From contig OY282606.1 in the NCBI GenBank assembly GCA_958298945.1, forward strand, positions 47,195,920-47,259,919: a stretch of 64,000 bases of DNA. Reading direction: 5' to 3'. How positions within the stretch are numbered: the stretch's first letter is position 1; the number at the start of each line of letters is the position of its first letter. This DNA is from Atherix ibis (Eukaryota; Arthropoda; Insecta; Diptera; Athericidae). The notes beneath the pieces are model-generated. The model was not told the DNA's origin. It saw only the letters and a program-made list of their open reading frames with translations, and did not search any database. This document shows positions 10,350 to 23,400 of the stretch, in pieces. A program made the translations under genes and the position numbers.

Positions 10350-10745
10350 CGTTACCCCCAAGGGGGTTTGTGCATGTACAAAAAAAAGTCCGAGCAGTGA
10401 CTAGGAATTTACAAGGTTCCTGACCGTACCTCTATGAGAGGAGTTCAAACCTAAGTACTCTTAAAACTTTAATTGGTACCACGGGAATCGAGGTGGTGTG
10501 GAGCACGTGGTGGCTGTGGTTAAAACCTAAACCGCGGGAGATACTGGAAATTATCTAGGGCGCTGTCACCGCTAATGACAGCAGAGGTTTAGATGGACCT
10601 CATCACTAGCCGTTGAGGTAATCAGCTTGTAAGTGACTACTGACTACTAACTGTCAGTTAAGTACGTGCTATGGTCGTACGCGACTAGTGTTATTATGTC
10701 TAACGACTGGTACAACGCATTAAATAAAAGGAATATTAGGTAGGA
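10350..10745. other. GC-raised island of unknown origin
   Basis: About 400 bp is clearly richer in G and C than its surroundings. It starts at ACCCCCAAGGGGGT (a perfect short palindrome) and includes GGTGGTGTGGAGCACGTGG and TGTCACCGCTAATGACAG (an imperfect inverted repeat). Neither strand has a long frame. It looks like an untranslated region of a retroelement or a structured repeat, but I cannot name the family. Confidence 0.3.
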
Positions 10746-12885
10746 GCCATCATGTTTGTGAGTTTCCAGATTAACACAATGCACACATAATAGAAACGGT
10801 CAAATGGATGTGTTATTTCTTAAAGCTCAGCTGTACAATATTCTCTCCATTCAAGGGAGGGATTCACTGAAATCGGCTACTCAATAACATAGTTTGATAG
10901 TGGAATAATTATATTTAAAGCCAAAATAGTGCTAAGGAATAATATTGGTGGGAGTAGTTTTTTAAGTATTTTTTCTAATATTGAAAATAAGCTAATAAGT
11001 GTGTGAGAAGAAAATAAATGGATGGGTTTACTATATTTGGTTTACCGATAATTTTTATTATGGAAATTTTCAAAAGTATTGAAAAAAATTAAGAGACAAA
11101 TGTGGAATTTAAATAATATAGAAATAAAATTTTAAGATTTCATGTTTAAGATACTTTTAAAAAAATATAAAATTTCGAATTATTTCGTAAAAATGTTCAA
11201 ATAATAATCTTAAGCAAAATAGGTAGTACATTCTAAACAACCGTACATAGTCCCATCAGAATATAAAATTTTTTTTATGGTTGATGCAAAAAAACTTTTA
11301 AAATCATCGTAAAAACCATATAAATTTTTTTCTATCTTGGATCTCATATATACAACTTATTTTTAATTGAAATATTGGTTTTATTTTATTTATTTTTTAT
11401 ATTGTATAAATTTTTTTAATCGTCTAATAAAATATATGAAATTCTAACAATATGACTTGTTAATCATTAGGGACTAGAAAATTTTAACAAACCCTTACTT
11501 ATGGATTATGCAGATCCAAAAATAAGTTTACAGCTTTAAAAACAATGTTTTAACAGTTTATTTTAATATTTGTAAGTAAATGAATAAACTTCCTAAATTC
11601 CAATAGCCATCAAATATTCTAAAACTCAAAACTTATTTCTTATTATAAATCTTTACATATGCCTTATTCCTTGAATATGTCTCAGATATCTAACATGCCA
11701 GTTATACCTACAGTAGAGCTTCTAGACCTTAACTTAGTTTTGTTCAAACATTATTTAAACGATTGAAATTTAATAATCTCTGATAATCGGTCAGATTGTC
11801 ATCAAAATTAGCTGAAAACGAGCCTCACGTCAAAAAGTTACTTATGCGAATTTAACTTAAATAAATATCTTTGTATGTATTTGTAATTTATTTTAGAGCA
11901 AAATATAAAATGTTCATAAATTTTTAATAATACGAGTAGTATTAGCAGAAATACTATTTAAATAATTTTGAAATTTCTTTAGTGTAAGGTCAAAAATCAT
12001 ATGCATTCTAGAAAAGCAAATATTTAATTTTTAAAATAGTAAAAGTATACATATTTTTAGTATTATTATTCAGTTAATTTATTAATTGAATAATATATAT
12101 TGGCTATAATTTGAAAATGCCTTTAGAATGGTTCCATAATATTAATAGTAGAACAGAAAAACAGTGTACAGCCTAAATATCCTTGAATTGGATGCTTGAA
12201 TGAATGAAAGAATAGAGTAGCACTTGCGTACACATAACATAGAAGAGCTATCAGACAATAGTGGATATTTAATATTGAGTCAATATGCTACAAGTTCTAA
12301 TATAAAAAGAAAAACAAATTTCAATATTGATAACGAGACAATTTTATATCAGAACATAACATACAATAAAAGATATTTTATTAATTCAAAAGATTCAAAT
12401 CAATAATATTATGCTTGTGCATGTAAGTTTTTACTGTGGCTTCGAATGTTTTTGCTGACATTCAATCATTAAATAAATAAAGCTTTCCTTGCCATTTTTG
12501 AAACATTCAATTTAATTGAGAAGAAAGTTTCTTTTTGAAAGATATTCATTCTATGAGATACAATTGTGATAGAAAAAAAGATGATTTCAGAACTATTTAA
12601 GTTGGCAGATCGATATAGGATTAGGAGTTTGAAAATACGAGCTATTAAAACAAATAATTCAATGTGGTATAGTTAAAATGTTCTTCATTTGTCCATTTTT
12701 AGATAACTTTAAAAGTTATACATTCTAGGGAAATTATTTATCATTATAAAAATTTGATCAACAAAATGCGTTTAAATGATCATCTGGTAAAGGATACTAT
12801 AAGGGGGTACAATTTTTAAATGTAAAACTTCAATAATAAACAAACTCAGAAGATGTTCAGTTGTTGGACCCATCACTATTAATAT
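10746..12885. other. AT-rich sequence, no gene seen
   Basis: Only short AT-rich frames and no element ends recognised. A 60-codon frame at 12224-12406 is low-complexity and not supported. Confidence 0.6.
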
Positions 12886-13690
12886 GAGACAAGACCAGAT
12901 TGTGTCAGTTCTCAAATTAAATAAATTTATATGAGTTAGAACATACCCACTTAGTAACCGTGAACATTTTTTTTAACCTGTAGGAAGTTTAGCAGATGTC
13001 TTCACCTGCAATCTAAGACTAAATCATGTAGGCGAGATATGATGTTTTTGCCAATGCCTTACTCCTCTAATTTATAAATAAAAAATTTTAATTTTTGGAA
13101 GTAAATAAACTCACTAAGTAACCATAAAAATGTTTAAACTTAAAACCAGGTTTGACACACGCCTTCTTCTTCAATTTGGGACTAGGTCAGATTGGTGAGT
13201 GTGATTTTTTTTTTTGCCGTTGTATCAGATTCTCCAATTAGAATATTATCGCTTTAAATTTTTAAAATTAAATAAACCCACTTAGTGACCGTGAATCTTT
13301 TGTGATCTAAAATCAGGTTTGACATGGGCCTTCGCCTTTAATTTGAGACTAGGTTAGAAATATTTTTTTTTTTAGCGAGAAAAATTTTTTTGTCATTCGG
13401 TCAGCTCCCCAATAAAAAAATTACGCTTCATATTTTGTCATTGGTAAAACGTGATTTTTTCTGCCATTATGTCAGTTATCCAATAAGCAAATTACCAAAT
13501 TTTTGAAACGAAACAAACGCACTTAGTGATCTTGGACATATTTTTAAGCCTTTGACAAGATCGTCACTTGACTTCACCTTTAATTTCAGATTAGGTGAGA
13601 TTAGCGACCATCATTTTTTTTGCTATTCTGTCAGTCTTCCAATTAGAATATTCGTCATTTTTATTTGGCAGTTATCGGACGGCTTCTAGA
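12886..13690. repeat. Diverged tandem repeat, unit about 165 bp
   Basis: A block like CCCACTTAGTGACCGTGAA recurs at 12946, 13110, 13277 and 13518. The spacings are 164, 167 and 241 bp, the last interval holding an extra partial unit. Each unit continues with a GTTTGACA...CCTTCACCTTTAATTTGAGACTAGGT-like part (in pieces) and then a T-run followed by GCCATTNTGTCAG and TCCAATTAGAATATT. A lone related block is at 23558. Divergence between units is high, so this is an old satellite-like array. Confidence 0.75.
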
Positions 13691-13984
13691 AAATGATCGC
13701 TTGAAAATTCCTAAAGTGAACAGATCGGACTTGCATAATGGAAATTATTTTTAACTTAAAATAAGATCATAATTAATCGGATATAAATTTTTTGTTTTCA
13801 AAAATTCAATCAGTGCAGACATGTTTTTGGAAAGTTTCTGGTGTATTATAAAAACAAATATACAATTTTTTATAATTTAAAACTGCAGTAATAAAAATGA
13901 AACAAAAAGTTATTTATTAATAAGTGCATAGCGGTTCTCTGCTTGTCCATGTTAAATACAATAAAAATGTTAAAAAAAATAAGT

Positions 13985-16132
13985 GTAAAAACAAATTCAA
14001 CCGCCTACAGATATGACCAAACCTGTCGTCCAGCAAAACCGCAGATAAATAGGAGGAGCAAACACATCAACAACAGGTGGTAAAACCACCACCAATCTAT
14101 ACACATACGTGGCATACAAAATTTTTCTATATTTTGTCGTATAATAGATAAGCAAATTGGGGCATGTCAATTCATAGCCAAGGGACACGTAAAAGGTGTT
14201 GCAGTATATGAAAAAACTGATAATGCATATAGAAATATTGTAAAATATTTGGACAAAAACGACCCCGATTACCACATGTACCAAAGGAGATATACAAGCG
14301 TGCAGGAAAATTCAGGTATTCAACATCCATCACCAAAAGTCATCCCAGGAATATCTTAGCTTCATCACAAAGATTTCTTCAATACATCGCTATATTAATT
14401 GACCGATACCCTGTCCCAATGACTATTTCTTCCACATATTTCCCCTTTAAATAAATCCATACACTTTTTTGACTTTAGGTCTTTTTTCCAAGCTCTTGAT
14501 AATTCTTTTATTGCTGGTGGTGACTTTAAACCTAAGCACCAATAATAGAGCTGTCGCGTTTCCAGTTCCGGCGGAATAGTTCTTAACTAAGTGTTTTTAC
14601 CCTCCCCCTTCAAAAACATCTCACCTCTTAACTGAGTGTTTTTTACCATCCCCCTTCAAAAACAAACACAACACCTGCGCAAAACTAGATAAATCAGCCA
14701 TTAGAAATAAGGTGACTAATTACAGAAGAACGCAAAGCAAGAGCTCATTGGTAACAGATAAGAATGCCCAGCGACAAACCAAAATTGAACAAACTACAAA
14801 GAGAACTACATAATAAAATATCAAAATATAATGCATAACGCTTTAGAAACTGATGAAACACCATTGTACCCTTGACGAAAATCTCTAAAAAAGTTCTATT
14901 ATAAAAATGATTCCTCAACCCAATAAAAATCTTTGAAAAATAGTCCACCGCCGCTTACATGGCCTACTCGAATCCTCGAATTTAATTCCCAACTACCTAT
15001 TTGCTTTCCATTCTGAACACTCCACTAACTCAGCAGTATTATCGAGTTGTCGATTTCATTGTGTCCTCTGTAGAAAGAAAATAGTACTGTCCAGGTGTGT
15101 TTTTAGACATATGTTAAGCTTTTGATAGAGTCTGGAAACCGGGCTTACTCTGGAAAATCAATAGGATACTTCTTTTTACCTATGACCTGATACAAAATTA
15201 CTCCTTTTTAACGGATACTTCCAAATAAATGAATCCAACGAACTCTCCAATATTTCTCTGATATAGGATGGTGTTCCACAGGGACATATACTCGGAACCA
15301 TATACATGCGATATTCTAATCTGTCCCAATACCTTTTTTGTTACATACGCCGACGATAGTGCCTGCATTGCATCTAGCGAAAATCCCCAATATTCTTCCG
15401 AGATTCTCCAATCCCAAATACAAATCCTCCAGAACTGTTGCGAGAGTAAAACTCAGTGAACATAAAGCAACCCACGTAATTTATACTGTTTTAAAATAAA
15501 ACCTTTATGACAGTGCCATACCACAAAATACCGAAGTACGGTATCTAGGACTAAATTTAGATAAATGCTTAACATGGAACCCACATACAAGACCTAAAGG
15601 ACAAGAACTTTGACTTCTAGACAAACTCTCTAAGTTTACTATAGACAGCAAAGTACTTTTAAAGAATGCCCTACTCAAACGAATATGGACTTACGGACTA
15701 TAAGTCTGGGGTGCTACTAAGCCTTCCAGTCCCCGTCGGATCTAATCTTTTCAATCAAAAATACTCCGTACAATTGTCGATGCTCCCTTTTATGTTCGCA
15801 ATACTGTTATCCACCATTTTCTCAAAGTCCCTTTTTTTCATTATGTGACTGTGTCTCGTCATAAAAAGTTCCATTCCCGTGTCTCCAATCAGACTAATTC
15901 TCTTGTTTAAGAACAATTCTCCACTTCCTTTCTTAGAAACACCCATCGAAAACTTCAGCGTCACTGGTCGCATGATTTATTAAAATACTGAGTCTTAACA
16001 TATGCACACGCTAGCAGGAGAATCTGCAATGGTTGTTTACTTCCCACAACCATTCATGTTAATTATTACTATTATATAAATCTGCTTGTTACTATGTGTA
16101 GATGTAGATATCTATTCAAAAGTTAAAAAAAA
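13985..16132 (+). mobile_element. Decayed Jockey-family LINE with ORF1 and ORF2 remnants
   Basis: The plus strand carries the gag-like part of ORF1 at 13990-14345 (GACQFIAKGHVKGVAVYEK, then NIVKYLDK and YHMYQ, a domain found next to zinc knuckles in Jockey ORF1). Pieces of ORF2 follow: endonuclease IAGGDFKPKH (about 14510-14545), a linker with MPSDKPKLNKLQREL (14765-14810), reverse transcriptase FLDI..AFDRVW (about 15100-15140), GVPQGHILG (15270), and the ADD of the YADD box within TYADDSACIAS (about 15345). It ends with a 3' UTR matching that of the copy at 26744-27858 and a short A run at 16125-16132. Large deletions and many stops make it a fossil. Confidence 0.85.
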
Positions 16133-17669
16133 TTTGCATATGCGATAAAACACAATATACGAAAGCAATAAATAGTACATATTCTTCTTTCCGCTATGAA
16201 TATTTAAAAAGAGAACCACTTCTTGAATTTAAAGAAAATTATAAGCAAATGCAAAAATATGTAAAAAAAAATTCTACCAAAAATAAGAATCAGGAAGAAA
16301 TTATTACTCCTTGAAAAAAAAAATCCTTTTCACTTTTATAGCAATATACTATTTATGGTACTAGGCACATAGTCAAATGCTGCGAAAAGGAAGAAAGTGA
16401 TGTATAAACGTGCAATCGTGTAGGTATGTACGTAGATTTTCGTGTGTAATAAATTCAAATCACGTTTGATGAACGTCTATTCAGAGACGCTATAGTTCAA
16501 CTAAACACCTTACAAAGACATATTTTTCCTTTGTTCGTACAAAGACATATAATATCAAACCCCCCATTTTGTATGTGGGAGTAATTGTGTGTTCCACATT
16601 CTAGGAATTCCTCTTTTATAGATAGGACATCTCACCGACGTTTTACCTATTGTAAGACTATGGCTTCCTTTTCCTTTTCTCAAAGACTTTATGAATATTT
16701 ATAGCAGGAAGTGTTTGGAAGTATTCGTCCATTAAAAAAATGGTAAAACTAGCTTATATGTTTTCTTTTCATTTTTATTTATCGAGTTATCTGGATAGTG
16801 AAGTAAAATAAGTCTAATGGAACTGAAATGAATCATGGAATCAGATCTCCGCAGTCGATTAGAGAGAGTAATTCTATTCAAAACTATTATCTTTTTATAT
16901 TAAATCTACAAGAAATCGTAGAACTACAATGCCTCTATTTTTCGTTTTCTAGAACCTAATATAGTAATAATATAGACTATTTACCTACAAATATGCTATT
17001 GGAGCTGAAACGGCAATTATACTAAATAACAAAGTTTCAAGGTTTTTCTATTTGTGGTTAAATTAATGAAGGATATATACTGAAATGTTGTTATTTTCCT
17101 AAATGTTTTTAATAACATTATTTCTTATTTTCTTTTCTTTTCGTAAAATATATTTATCTTAAATGGAGGCATAAACAAAAATAGGAGAGAGTCTTTTTTA
17201 GTTTGATTTTTAAAAGATTATATGGTTGGACTACGCCTAAATTTCACAGTCGAATTTTCTTATATTTTTCAAAAGTAATATCTAAAAAAATTTGCTCGAA
17301 AATTCTTTTTTAAATTAATTTTGCAATTTATTTTGAGTTCTTTAAGTTTGATATGCTATTTTAAGGTTTTAATATATTACTAGTCATAGAAATGTTTATA
17401 GACATATAAATATTTATAAACATTAAAGTGGAAAATATTGCAAAAACGAAAGTTATTTTTAAAAAAATTTCTTGTATTTAAGAGTAGACTAATTTTGAAA
17501 AATTGTATTCTGAAAAAGTGTACCTTAATTTTCAATGAAAATATTTTCTAAAACCTTAATTTTATTATAAATAATTATCACTATTTGATTTATTGAAGGG
17601 AAGATCTTTAAAAAATGGAAAAAATTACTTAAATCTTAAAAACTATTTAAAAGCACTAATAATTTTAAA
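16133..17669. other. AT-rich sequence, no gene seen
   Basis: No supported frame or element end. The base composition is that of the surrounding intergenic DNA. Confidence 0.6.
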
Positions 17670-18079
17670 TCTATCTATTATATAAAAAAGTTTTTCTTTT
17701 TGTAAGATTTTATTATGATGTATGTATGAGGTTTTGTTGTTTCAATATGTGTGTTTTTTTGAAGTCATGAAAGAGCGTAAGCGTATTCAAAAGAATACTG
17801 CGATGATGTTAGGATTGTATGGAGCGAGAAAAAAAGTAGAATATTTGGACATAGGGGGCCATGAAAAAAGAATGAGAACATTCTCACGCTCTTACTTTCG
17901 AGAATGAAATTAAATTTTTTTAATTTAACATAAAAATAAAATTATGTAAAATTTAAAAAAATAACAATAATGATGTTTTCCCTCTATTAAGTACAATATT
18001 TGACATAGGGGCAACCCTCCCCGTAGGGGGGAGAGGGGAGGGGTTGGTGAGCGAAGCAAGCAGGGGCGGAGCCCCCTAG
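17670..18079 (+). mobile_element. Non-autonomous Helitron, 410 bp
   Basis: It starts with TC (TCTATCTATTATATAAAAAA) and ends with CTAG, preceded by a hairpin GGGGC-GGA-GCCCC (18063-18075) in a GC-rich end. The host bases are A at 17669 and T at 18080, which is the Helitron insertion rule (between A and T, no target duplication). A second palindromic G/C tract (CCCTCCCC...GGGGGGAG) lies at about 18013-18040. No Rep/helicase is encoded. A 61-codon frame at 17722-17907 inside it is not recognisable. Confidence 0.75.
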
Positions 18080-18099
18080 TTTATTTATAATATGAATTA

Positions 18100-19235
18100 G
18101 TAACTAAAGCCACGTTAAATAAGACTGAAAGTAAACGCCACTTTCACTTCATACAAGCACATAGAAGATAAGACGCACTCACAGAAAATTTATGACGATT
18201 TCACAATTCCACTTTCTGTGAGTTCTCGCCCCAACAATTTTATCCCATCCGTAATTAAAAATCTATTCCATTAACTTCCTAATAAAAAAAGCCCTTGCTT
18301 ATGATTTAATATTCGCTCCTATATCTTCAAACAAATCTCCAAGAAAACTCTCGTATTTATCACCTACATATGGTATTCAACAGTTTTCTTCGTATTACCT
18401 ATATTCCTTAACTTTGGCAATTTTTAATTTTTAAAATGATTCCCAAAACAAAAACAAAAACAGTATATTCCCCATCCTCATGTAGGTCTGTCGGCTTATT
18501 ACCAATCCTTGGAAAAATCTTTGAAAAAACCCTTTTAAAACGCCTTTACCCTATCCTTGAAGATGCTCAAATTATTCCCGATCATCAATTCGGTTTCTGA
18601 TCAGAATACTCTATAACCCAACAATGTCATCGTGTGGTTTATTACAATACGTCCTCTCTTGAGCGAAAAAAGAAGTATCCTTTGATCAAGTGTGGCACCC
18701 TGAACTTCTCTGGAAATTCAAGAGCTTCGTAGCCTCCGTATACTTCCTTATTTTAAAGACATATCTCTTCCAACGTCATTTCCAAGTAACAGTTAATACT
18801 GACCATTCTGAAATATTCCCTATCACAGCTGGTGTTCCTCAAGGCAGTATGTTTGGTCCAATCCTATACAATATTTATACCTTTGACATCCCAACTAATC
18901 CCAAAACTATAACCGCTACGTTTGCTGACGATACCGCTATTATTGTATTCCACTCCAATATCAAAATCGCTTCAAGAAACCTACAATCCCATATCAAAAT
19001 TCTTCTGGACTAGCTTACAAGGTGTAGAGTAAAAGTAAATTAGCAGGAGAGTGTACACGTTACCTTCACCCTCTACAAAGATCTTCCGAACCGAATTCCC
19101 TTAATGGCGACATCATTCCATCAAAAGACAAAGTACATTACTTTGGACTTAACCTAGACAAACGATTTACTTGGAACGTTCATATGACGTCAAAAAGACT
19201 TGACGTTACCGCTGGTATAAATACAAAGAAAAAAT
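18100..19235 (+). mobile_element. Decayed Jockey-family LINE, reverse transcriptase region
   Basis: The same family as the 60.6-63.5 kb copy. It enters at the linker before the reverse transcriptase (YKHIEDKTHS, about 18155-18190), continues through LPILGKIFEK-like and QFGF-like pieces (18500-18600, with stops), then an open part at 18690-19013: QVWHPELLWKFKSF, GVPQGSMFGPILYNIYTF, and FADD in place of YADD (about 18920). Similarity is lost near 19235 after RFTWNVHM. It lacks a 3' end and may have been cut on its left by the neighbouring Helitron. Confidence 0.85.
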
Positions 19236-19445
19236 AAATTAATAACTGTGTAAATTCCTAGCATAAAGCTGAAAAACTAGCAAAGCATTTAAATAAAAAT
19301 TGACTAGTTTTAAGACTAGATCGCTATAGATCGCAGTGGAATTGTTCTGGGATGGTTATACTCAAGGAAGGTGTTTTTAGTGGATTAAAATGATAACCTA
19401 CTATGAGTCACACGCATGTTTTATAAGATTTTTACCTGCTTACAA

Positions 19446-20422
19446 CCAGGTGTATAAGCTTTAATCCGCTGTTTGGTCATAGATGGCGTGAGTAAGCCTA
19501 TTAAGCTACCATGGACACGCCATACTTTTTTTATGAGTTTGACATCTGTCAACATTAATCAGTGCACATTATCAGCAATTTCCTACAACAACATGTTTAG
19601 TTTTGTGCCAGAAAAACGGCATATGCAGGAAGTTTTGCTTTTCTGCTTCAATTTGAAGAAATTGGCTGCCTAATCTTATCGAATTCTTATGGAGGCCTAT
19701 GGTGACAGTGCTTTATCGGAAACAACATGCCGAGATTGGTTTCGTTGGTTCAGAGATGACAATTTTGACTTGTGGGACAAGAAGCGTAAAAATCGGCCTA
19801 GGAAGGTTGAGGACCATCAAATGCAGGCTCTTTTGGACGAAGACGATACGCAATCGCAAAAAATGCTCGCGGAGCAATTGAGTGTTACTCAACCAGCCAT
19901 TTTCATGCGTCTACGTGCCATGAAGAAGATCGTCTACTATGAGATGTTGAAACCTGGTGAAACTATCTACCCACCGCTACAATCAACTACTGATCAAATT
20001 GCACCGTGCTTTGCGTGAAAAAAGAAAGACATGACAAGCTGATTTTCCTCCACGACAACGCACCATCGCACACGTAAAAAATGGTCTAACACGACAACTA
20101 CTTGTAGACACTCAACTAAGAGGAACCCCACTTATTCACCAGACCTGACCCCCTCCGACTACCACCTGTTTTCGTCGATGGGCCACGCGTTCGCTGAGCA
20201 GCACTTCGATTCTTACGAAGACGTCTGAAAATGGCTTGATGAGTGGTTTGCCTCGAAAGAGAAGGAATTTTTTTGGCTTGGTATCCACAAACTACCCGAG
20301 AGATGGGAAAAATGTGTAGCTAGCAAGGTCAAGTACTTTTAATAAATTTGTTTTTACTTTCTATGAAAAAAAACATGTGTTTTTTTGACTTAAAAACAGC
20401 GGATTTACGCTTATACACCTGG
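19446..20422 (+). mobile_element. Mauritiana-type mariner with a central deletion
   Basis: The inverted repeats are CCAGGTGTATAAGC at the left and GCTTATACACCTGG at the right. TA follows on the right, but the left flank is AA, so that target base is mutated. It is 977 bp against 1,226 bp for the 8607-9832 copy. The frame at 19689-20018 starts in the N-terminal DNA-binding part (MEAYGDSALSETTCRDWF) and jumps straight from RAMKKI to YYEMLKPGET. About 110 residues holding the first catalytic Asp (the TGDEKW block) are missing. Frameshifts follow near 20018. The second and third Asp blocks are still readable (LIFLHDNA; YSPDLTPSDYH). Confidence 0.9.
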
Positions 20423-23400
20423 TAAAAAAAATACTCAAAAAAAAAATTTTAAAAGAAAAAGTAAATACCAAAATTTCCATATGACTTATTCCTTTCAATA
20501 AACATAAATTTGGATTACTGTTTAAAACTTTAATTCTATTAAAGTCTTTAAGTTTGAATTAAATTTATGCATCTTCGCGAAATTTGAAAGCAATTCCTTT
20601 GGGTTGTGATTTCAAGAAAATGCTTATGTTCTCATGGCGAAAATCCATTAGTCTAAACTAATAAGTCATATAACAAGAATAGGGATTGAATTGTAGCATC
20701 AATAAAGGTATGCTTTGGTACAAGTTTCTCTTTACAGTGTAATTAAGTTTTCAAATTAGATACCATTAAACGCAACTACCGTGTTCATTATAAGATGCTT
20801 TTTATATACGAGTAAAATGAATTGACGTTAAATTGAATAAGACTATAAAAGTGTACATATCTAAATCTTTTAAGATTATGAAGACATTATTTATGGAAAT
20901 CTACCTTAATCCATACGATATCAATTACAAAAATAACGAAATGAATAGTTTTTGGTACTAGGCTAACTTCATATTATAATACATTTTCCCAAACGATTTT
21001 AATTATAGTTCTTAGTAGTTCAATATAAGGACTATTACAAACTCGTCACGGTATCATTTCTTCTATAAAGTTGTCAACAATAAATTCTTTAGAACTTCTG
21101 TTCCAAACTAGACCAAGGTTGTATGTATGTAAACTTATTTTAACAACCACCCCAAAGTGGAGTTTTTCAATTTGGGTTTAAATAAAAGTTCACTCTTTGT
21201 TTAAAAGCACATTTTTTTTATTTGAAAATAATAATTTTATTTTCTATTATTTGATTGCAATTTATTTGATGTTATCTAATAGATATGATATAAAAGAATG
21301 TGTAGAACTGTTGAAAATTACTTTAATCAATTTGGTACAAGGATAAATACTTAAGAATGTAAACAAAGCTATTCAAAGTTCACATTACTATATGAGCAGT
21401 TTCTCTATTTATATTTCTGTATGTATGTACTTGTTGGAAAATAGATTGTCTACTTAAGAATTCTTTTATAAAAATAATACGAATATAGTTGAATTTTCAT
21501 AATCAAAATCCATTTTCGAATATCATACAAAATATAACATTTGATAAATAAAAGGGTTGACATTATTATCAATAATTGAGAGGGTGCTAGAAAAGGTTGA
21601 CCTAAATCTGCCTGTTGAGTGTTTATAAGGATATACACAAATGTACTATTGCTATTGCCAAAAAAAATAAATAAACAGAACATGACAGAAAACTGTAGGA
21701 AACTTTTAGCATTAGTCGAGATTCCCTAAAATGATACCCGTTGACACTTATCTAAGATTTTGTGTGAGATTTTTTATACTTGACCCTGGATTTAGTACAA
21801 AAATAATGTTTTCCCGGCGCTTATATAAAAGGATTTTTAAGGAATTTGAATTGATAGAAATATTCAATAAATAATGTATATGAGATGATTTAGTTATTCT
21901 TAAAAAATATTTTGAAGTGCATTATAAAATAAAATTTAAATAAAAAATAAAACAAATAATAGTAAGTTTTTAACAAAAATTTAACAAAATCGATTAGAAT
22001 TAAGAGAATTTAATAGGTTTTTGTATTTAGCATCTTTTAATTTTATTGCTATTATTAACTATAATGAGAAAAATTGAATAAAATGTACAAGACGAAAATA
22101 TAAATAATAGTAAAATTTTTAGATGAAGTATTTCGAAAGTTTTTTTATATTTTTCATGGCATACGTGAGATTATATATTTAAAATTTTATAGTAATGACA
22201 AAAATAAAGCAGAAATATAAAATTCATTCATATTATTCGGGATAGTCTCAATGCGAAGGAAGAAGCAAATAAGGGTTAATTTTAAATTTTAAATCAAATT
22301 AATTTTGCGTGGCGTACTTAGTGTATAAATTTACAGAGACAGGTGAATAAAAACCGATCTAAATTAAAAGAAAAATAAACAAATATAATTTGTCTTTGAA
22401 CATGGCGAATTTTTCATGTTAAATTATTTTTAAAATTTATATAAAATATTTCCGATTAAAGAAGATAGGGTTAAAACAGAGTAGAGAAGTGAACGTGAAG
22501 TTCCAGTGAATATGGTCATGAATATTAAGGGGGAGGCTCGAAGGTAAGCAGTGATTATAAGAAAGTGTAAAGTTTTACTTGGAGCACCTGGAGGGTGGTT
22601 CCTACTCAAAGGGAGAGTATAGAAAAATATATCAGAAAAAAATTAAATAAAATAAAAAAATTAATTGAAATGTTGAAAAAGGAATCAGTAATGTAAAGAA
22701 AGGTACAAAAATAAAAAAGGTTTAACAAATAAATAAAGAAAACTTATTAAAAGACCGAGGAACGCACAACCCCGAGCCCACGCTGACAAATATATAAAAG
22801 AGAAGAAGAAAACACGATGTAGTGGACTGACAACTAATTTGGGAAGCGAGCTAGGGAGTATGTCCTCCCTGGTCAAATACCCAGGACACTCAGCCATTCT
22901 ATGCTGAGTGTAATTCCGCACTGGCTTCATATAATGACAAAAAAGACATTTAACATCTTAAGCCTTTCGTAGACAAAAAAACCTGGGTCAATAGTCGGCC
23001 CAGCAAATATTCCGAAATTTTGCGTAAATAAACTTTTAAGAATCTGGATTGGGCTTACCCCACATTCGGCTATCGACCTCGTTCTTAAAGTCATTCTTGT
23101 GGTGTTTATTCTAAACGAATGTCACTTAATGCGGAATTTTTTTCTCAATAAAACTCATTTCATTGTAGAGCTCTAATACCCAAAAACTTATTTCCCGTCC
23201 TATCTTAAATTTTCTAAAATATTTTAATATTCTCCATAAAATTTAATTACTTCTATTTGCTTCCTCTAACTAACGTTCGACCAGTTTCATTAGGTAAGCT
23301 AAACATACCAAACCCCACGTAATATAATGTCACCGAATGGTCTCATGGTCACAGCGCTATATAACGACCCTTGAAACATAACCTAGGGACTTTATATACA

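Noticed and set aside
12886..13690. CRISPR-like array
   Set aside because: Unit length of about 165 bp with diverged repeats, no short identical repeats with unique spacers, and a eukaryotic context.
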